Source: Ruminococcaceae bacterium UBA5397
GTDB lineage: Bacteria > Bacillota > Clostridia > Oscillospirales > Acutalibacteraceae
Direction: 5' to 3'
Length of the DNA: 5,087 bases
Assembly: GCA_002411615.1 (NCBI GenBank)
Contig: DHOF01000148.1
Location: forward strand, 744-5,830
Shown: positions 1 to 5,087 of the stretch, piece after piece
Layout: every line of letters starts with the position of its first letter
Numbering within the stretch: the first letter of the stretch is position 1
The notes under the pieces: model-generated
What the model was told of the DNA's origin: nothing
Databases searched by the model: none
The model's input: only the letters and a program-made list of their open reading frames with translations
Program-made: the position numbers and the translations under genes

Positions 1-342
1 AGAGAAACAGCAGATCGTAAAAGCCTGCAAACAGCAGAACAGGTTCTTTTAGACGGTGGAATTGTGGGGATTTTTCCGCAGGGATATGTGATTCGCGATA
101 ATCGTCCGTTTTCTCCAAAATCAGGTGCCGTCTTGCTGTCTTCGTGTACGAAGGTGCCCATCTTGCCAATGAGTATTTTTTGCCGAGGACCTCTCAAACT
201 TTTTAGCCGAATTACAGTCAGAATTGGACAACCGCTTTCAGAAAAATTTTTTCGGGGCGCGGAATATGACCATAAAAAATTAAAGTCGGGCAGTATTACT
301 TTGGCGCAGGCAATCAATGGATTATTGGAGGAAGAAAATTGA
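1..342 (+). CDS. plsC: 1-acyl-sn-glycerol-3-phosphate acyltransferase (PlsC/LPLAT family), 5'-truncated by the window edge
   Basis: The reading frame is open from base 1 to the TGA at 340-342, giving the last 113 residues. The family transfers an acyl chain to lysophosphatidic acid at the membrane to make phosphatidic acid. Visible landmarks are an upstream stretch ending in LLDGGIVGIFPQG (residues 16-28), which matches conserved block III (usually FPEGTR), and VPILPMSI, which matches block IV (usually VPIVPV). The HX4D catalytic block I lies upstream of the window. An oddity is FPQGYVIR in place of FPEGTRS: Glu is replaced by Gln and the following Thr-Arg are absent. GTG at 64 is not the real start, because the frame and family similarity continue upstream of it. 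The gene overlaps the next one by 4 nt, suggesting a shared transcript and translational coupling. The plsC-ispH-rpsA order supports the call. The family is secure; acyl and acceptor specificity cannot be read. Confidence 0.85.
   Translation, partial: RETADRKSLQTAEQVLLDGGIVGIFPQGYVIRDNRPFSPKSGAVLLSSCTKVPILPMSIFCRGPLKLFSRITVRIGQPLSEKFFRGAEYDHKKLKSGSITLAQAINGLLEEEN
327..341 (+). promoter_or_regulatory. Ribosome binding site and TTG start of the ispH-rpsA ORF
   Basis: GGAGG at 327-331 lies 7 nt upstream of TTG at 339-341. Starting there gives MKVTVAKTAGFCFGV, which places the first cluster cysteine at residue 12, as in other IspH proteins. The TTG overlaps the plsC stop in the sequence TTGA, so translation of the two genes is probably coupled. 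No other start in this frame fits the family N-terminus. Confidence 0.85.
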
Positions 343-2303
343 AAGTAACGGTCGCAAAAACGGCGGGATTTTGTTTTGGAGTGAACCGTGCGGTCAACTT
401 GGTAAAACAGCTTTTGCGGGAAGAAAATCAGGTCTGTACACTGGGCCCGATTATTCATAATCCCCAGACGCTTTCCCAACTGCGGAAAATGGGAGTTATC
501 GAGGTGGAAAAGCCGGAAGAAGCACCAGAAGGCAGCACGCTGGTGATTCGGTCTCACGGCGTTTCCAAAGCAGTAAAAGAACAGATTATGCGCTTGCCGG
601 TTCGTTGTGTGGATGCCACATGCCCTTTCGTTTCTAAAATTCAGGAGATTGCAGGAGAAGAAAGCCAAAAAGGACGTATCCTTTTTTTATTCGGAGATGC
701 CAGCCATCCGGAGGTGCAGGGGATTGTTGGACACTGCAGCGGACAATGCAATGTCTTTTTGAATGCCCAGGAGTTGACGGATTTTATCAATCAGCAAAAA
801 ATTTTGTGCGATTCTGCTATTTCTGTTGTAGCTCAGACCACCTTTCAGTTGTCAGAATGGGAAAAATGCTTAAAAATCCTGAAAAGGGTATATACAAACG
901 CTCGAATTTTTGATACAATATGTAATGCAACTGCTGCCCGTCAGAAAGAGGCTGCTCAGCTGGCACAAAAGAGTGATGCTATGCTGGTTCTTGGCGGAAA
1001 GCAGAGTTCTAATACAGCGAAGCTTTTTGAAGTATGCAGGCAATTTGCGCCGACTTATTTTGCGCAGAGTGTAGAAGAGCTTCCGCTTAGTGCCTTGAGA
1101 GGGGTACATGATTTAGGTATTACTGCTGGTGCTTCCACGCCGGCAAGTATCATAAAGGAGGTACTAGTTACCATGTCAGAAATCAATGAGGATGTGCAGA
1201 ACCAGAACACCGATTCCGCCGAGGACAGCTTTGAGGAGATGCTTGAAGAGTCTCTGAAGAGTTTAAATACAGATGAGAAGGTACACGGAGTTGTTGTTGG
1301 AATTACCCCTACAGAAGTCTATGTAGATGTCGGTCGTAAGCAGGCTGGTTTTATCCCAGCTTCGGAATTGTCTGCTGACCCGAATGCAAAACTGGAAGAT
1401 CTGGTCAAAGTAGGCGACGAGATGGATCTTCTGATTATGCGCACAAATGATCAGGAAGGTACCATCATGCTTTCCAAGAGACGCCTCGATGCTGCAAAAG
1501 GCTGGGAGACAGTTGCTGCTGCTGAAGAGAATGGAGAAATCCTGACCGGAACAGTCACAAACGTGATCAAGGGTGGCGTGATCGCCGTTACCAATGGCGT
1601 TCGGGTATTCATCCCAGCTTCTCAGGCGACTCCTTCCCGCAATGATCCTTTAGAGGATTTGCTGAAGAAGGAAGTTCATTTCCGTATTATTGAAGTAAAC
1701 CGCGGCCGTCGTCGTGCAGTCGGTTCCATTCGTTCCGTTTGGAAAGATGAGCGCAAAGCAGAGGCTGAAAAGTTCTGGGAGACTGCTGAAGAAGGCAATG
1801 AATACACCGGTACAGTCAAGTCCCTGACAAGCTACGGCGCATTTGTGGATTTAGGCGGCGTCGATGGAATGATTCACATTTCTGAGCTCTCTTGGACTCG
1901 TATTAAGCACCCAAGTGAGGTCGTAAATGTTGGCGATACCGTTAAGGTGTACATCAAGGGACTCGACCGTGAAAAGGGCAAGATTTCTCTTGGATACAAA
2001 CGGCCTGAGGACAACCCGTGGGAGATCCTGAAGAAGGATTATCCGGTTGGCACTGTTGTAGAGGCTACGATTGTTGGAATGACCTCTTTTGGTGCTTTTG
2101 CACGGATTATTCCCGGCATTGACGGCTTGATCCATATTTCTCAGATCGCTGATCATCGGATTGAAAAGCCACAAGATGTTCTGCAGATGGGCGAAAAGGT
2201 CAATGCAGAAATTACAGATATCGATTTCGATCGCCATCGTGTAAGTCTTTCCATGCGTAAACTCTTGGAAGAGAACCAAGAGAAAGAACAGAGCGAAGAA
2301 TAA
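339..2303 (+). CDS. ispH-rpsA: Bifunctional 4-hydroxy-3-methylbut-2-enyl diphosphate reductase (IspH) / 30S ribosomal protein S1 fusion
   Basis: The ORF encodes 654 residues with two modules. Residues 1-278 are IspH, the iron-sulfur enzyme that reduces HMBPP to IPP and DMAPP at the end of the MEP pathway. The [4Fe-4S] ligands are C12, C95 (in DATCPFV) and C195 (in DTICNAT). Active-site residues visible are H40, H73, H123, E125, T167, the S223-S224-N225 group and S266 (in TAGAS). Residues 279-654 are ribosomal protein S1, which binds mRNA. After an acidic linker helix (about 294-310) come four S1/OB-fold repeats at about 311-383, 398-465, 485-554 and 568-641. Domains 3 and 4 carry the typical YGAFVDL/FGAFARI and GLIHIS-like motifs. 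Four repeats is usual for Gram-positive S1, and 278 residues is about full length for IspH, so neither module is truncated. The fusion itself is known in Clostridia. Codon use changes at the boundary, and an internal Shine-Dalgarno site with ATG at 1173 may release a 376-residue S1. A terminator follows the stop. Confidence 0.96.
   Translation: MKVTVAKTAGFCFGVNRAVNLVKQLLREENQVCTLGPIIHNPQTLSQLRKMGVIEVEKPEEAPEGSTLVIRSHGVSKAVKEQIMRLPVRCVDATCPFVSKIQEIAGEESQKGRILFLFGDASHPEVQGIVGHCSGQCNVFLNAQELTDFINQQKILCDSAISVVAQTTFQLSEWEKCLKILKRVYTNARIFDTICNATAARQKEAAQLAQKSDAMLVLGGKQSSNTAKLFEVCRQFAPTYFAQSVEELPLSALRGVHDLGITAGASTPASIIKEVLVTMSEINEDVQNQNTDSAEDSFEEMLEESLKSLNTDEKVHGVVVGITPTEVYVDVGRKQAGFIPASELSADPNAKLEDLVKVGDEMDLLIMRTNDQEGTIMLSKRRLDAAKGWETVAAAEENGEILTGTVTNVIKGGVIAVTNGVRVFIPASQATPSRNDPLEDLLKKEVHFRIIEVNRGRRRAVGSIRSVWKDERKAEAEKFWETAEEGNEYTGTVKSLTSYGAFVDLGGVDGMIHISELSWTRIKHPSEVVNVGDTVKVYIKGLDREKGKISLGYKRPEDNPWEILKKDYPVGTVVEATIVGMTSFGAFARIIPGIDGLIHISQIADHRIEKPQDVLQMGEKVNAEITDIDFDRHRVSLSMRKLLEENQEKEQSEE
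891..919 (+). promoter_or_regulatory. Possible internal sigma-A-type promoter inside the IspH part, directed at the S1 part
   Basis: A -35-like TATACA (891-896, 4/6 match to TTGACA) is separated by 17 nt from TACAAT (914-919, 5/6 match to TATAAT). The -10 box is preceded by TG at the extended -10 position (911-912). The implied transcription start is near 926, leaving a leader of about 250 nt before the internal ATG at 1173. The -10 box overlaps codons for the conserved DTIC segment around C195, so part of the match is forced by the protein sequence. The call rests on sequence similarity only. Confidence 0.3.
1154..1175 (+). promoter_or_regulatory. Internal Shine-Dalgarno site and in-frame ATG at the IspH/S1 boundary
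   Basis: AAAGGAGGT at 1154-1162 is essentially a perfect anti-16S match. It lies 10 nt upstream of ATG 1173-1175, which is in frame with the ORF (residue 279). The ATG falls exactly where IspH homology ends and the S1 N-terminus begins, so initiation here would make a normal free S1 of 376 residues. The caveat is that the same bases encode Lys-Glu-Val of an IIKEV-like motif near the IspH C-terminus, so the match could be partly coincidental. The lysine and glutamate codons used here (AAG, GAG) are the minority choices in the IspH half. Confidence 0.5.
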
Positions 2304-2316
2304 GATTTTCTAAGAA

Positions 2317-2371
2317 TTTTTAAAAGGGCGTGAAGAGGCCGGAAATGGTCCTTTGCGCCCTTTTTTAAAAA
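2317..2371 (+). terminator. Rho-independent terminator after ispH-rpsA
   Basis: AAAAGGGCG (2322-2330) pairs with CGCCCTTTT (2356-2364). The stem can extend outward by pairing TTTTT (2317-2321) with AAAAA (2367-2371) across a two-T bulge. A short inner helix pairs AGG and CC (2336-2340) with GG and CCT (2347-2352) around a GGAAAT loop. The 3' arm runs into six Ts (2361-2366), and a further T-rich tract follows at 2372-2385. The hairpin begins 13 nt after the S1 stop codon, so it ends the first transcription unit. The A-rich 5' flank means it might also work on the opposite strand, although no converging gene is present. Confidence 0.88.
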
Positions 2372-2383
2372 TTTCTTTTTTCT

Positions 2384-2412
2384 TTCACACAAATTTCTCT
2401 TTTTGCTAATAT
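2384..2412 (+). promoter_or_regulatory. Sigma-A-type promoter for yunB-ligA
   Basis: TTCACA (2384-2389, 5/6 match to TTGACA) is followed after exactly 17 nt by TAATAT (2407-2412, 4/6 match to TATAAT). TG at 2404-2405 makes an extended -10. Transcription would start near 2419, about 24 nt before the yunB start. Its place directly after a terminator and before a gene pair with no other clear promoter supports the call. I do not see the CATA-type -10 box expected for the mother-cell factor sigma-E. Confidence 0.6.
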
Positions 2413-2425
2413 AGAAGATAGAAGC

Positions 2426-2442
2426 AAAAGGGGGAATCATCT

Positions 2443-2445
<3 letters not shown>
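2426..2445 (+). promoter_or_regulatory. Ribosome binding site and GTG start of yunB
   Basis: The purine tract AAAAGGGGGAA (2426-2436) can pair with the 16S tail using one G-U wobble. Its G-run ends 8 nt before GTG 2443-2445. This start gives a short Arg-rich N-terminus directly before a membrane segment, as expected for the family. Confidence 0.75.
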
Positions 2446-5077
<2,632 letters not shown>

Positions 5078-5087
5078 ATAGAAAAAT

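Noticed and set aside
64..342. GTG at 64 as the start of a short 92-residue protein
   Set aside because: The same frame is open to the window edge and the residues before it fit the PlsC family, so this is an internal valine of a truncated gene.
774..802. TTGACG at 774-779 as a -35 box for an internal promoter
   Set aside because: The sequence at the required -10 distance (AAAAAT, 797-802) is a poor match, and the site at 891-919 is better.
2376..2442. Sigma-E promoter for yunB
   Set aside because: No CATA-type -10 box with a suitably spaced -35 could be found; the best segment near 2406-2413 matches poorly.
2304..2442. Small RNA or riboswitch in the rpsA-yunB gap
   Set aside because: The only structured element is a simple hairpin with a T-run, fully explained as the rpsA terminator; the rest is taken up by the yunB promoter and ribosome binding site.

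Overview
The window is a compact stretch of chromosomal housekeeping DNA, all on the + strand, from what looks like a spore-forming member of class Clostridia (Bacillota). Three things suggest this. IspH and ribosomal protein S1 are fused into one ORF, an arrangement known in Clostridia. A YunB-type sporulation protein is present. Base composition is moderate, with Shine-Dalgarno sites of the AGGAGG type. An Oscillospirales/Ruminococcaceae-like lineage is plausible but cannot be proved from this sequence.

Layout. Positions 1-342 hold the 3' part of a PlsC-type lysophosphatidate acyltransferase. It overlaps by 4 nt a 654-codon ORF (339-2303) in which IspH, the last enzyme of the MEP isoprenoid pathway, is fused in frame to a four-domain ribosomal protein S1. 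The order plsC-ispH-rpsA matches a common clostridial cluster, usually preceded by cmk. A rho-independent terminator lies just after this ORF. A new transcription unit then begins with a housekeeping-type promoter (2384-2412), followed by yunB (2443-3072) and the NAD+-dependent DNA ligase gene ligA, best started at GTG 3092 and ending at 5077. Only 10 nt follow ligA.

How the genes relate. The first unit joins membrane lipid synthesis, isoprenoid precursor supply and translation. The second places a sporulation gene directly ahead of the essential replication/repair ligase. The only clear promoter for ligA lies upstream of yunB, so yunB may be transcribed in vegetative cells.

The point most worth a second look is the IspH-S1 junction. 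A near-perfect Shine-Dalgarno sequence and an in-frame ATG sit exactly at the domain boundary, codon use changes there, and a promoter-like sequence lies about 250 nt upstream. The ORF may therefore produce both the fusion and a free S1. I see no mobile element, CRISPR array, tRNA, rRNA or clearly foreign DNA. No gap between genes exceeds 300 bases; the only sizeable one is 2304-2442.
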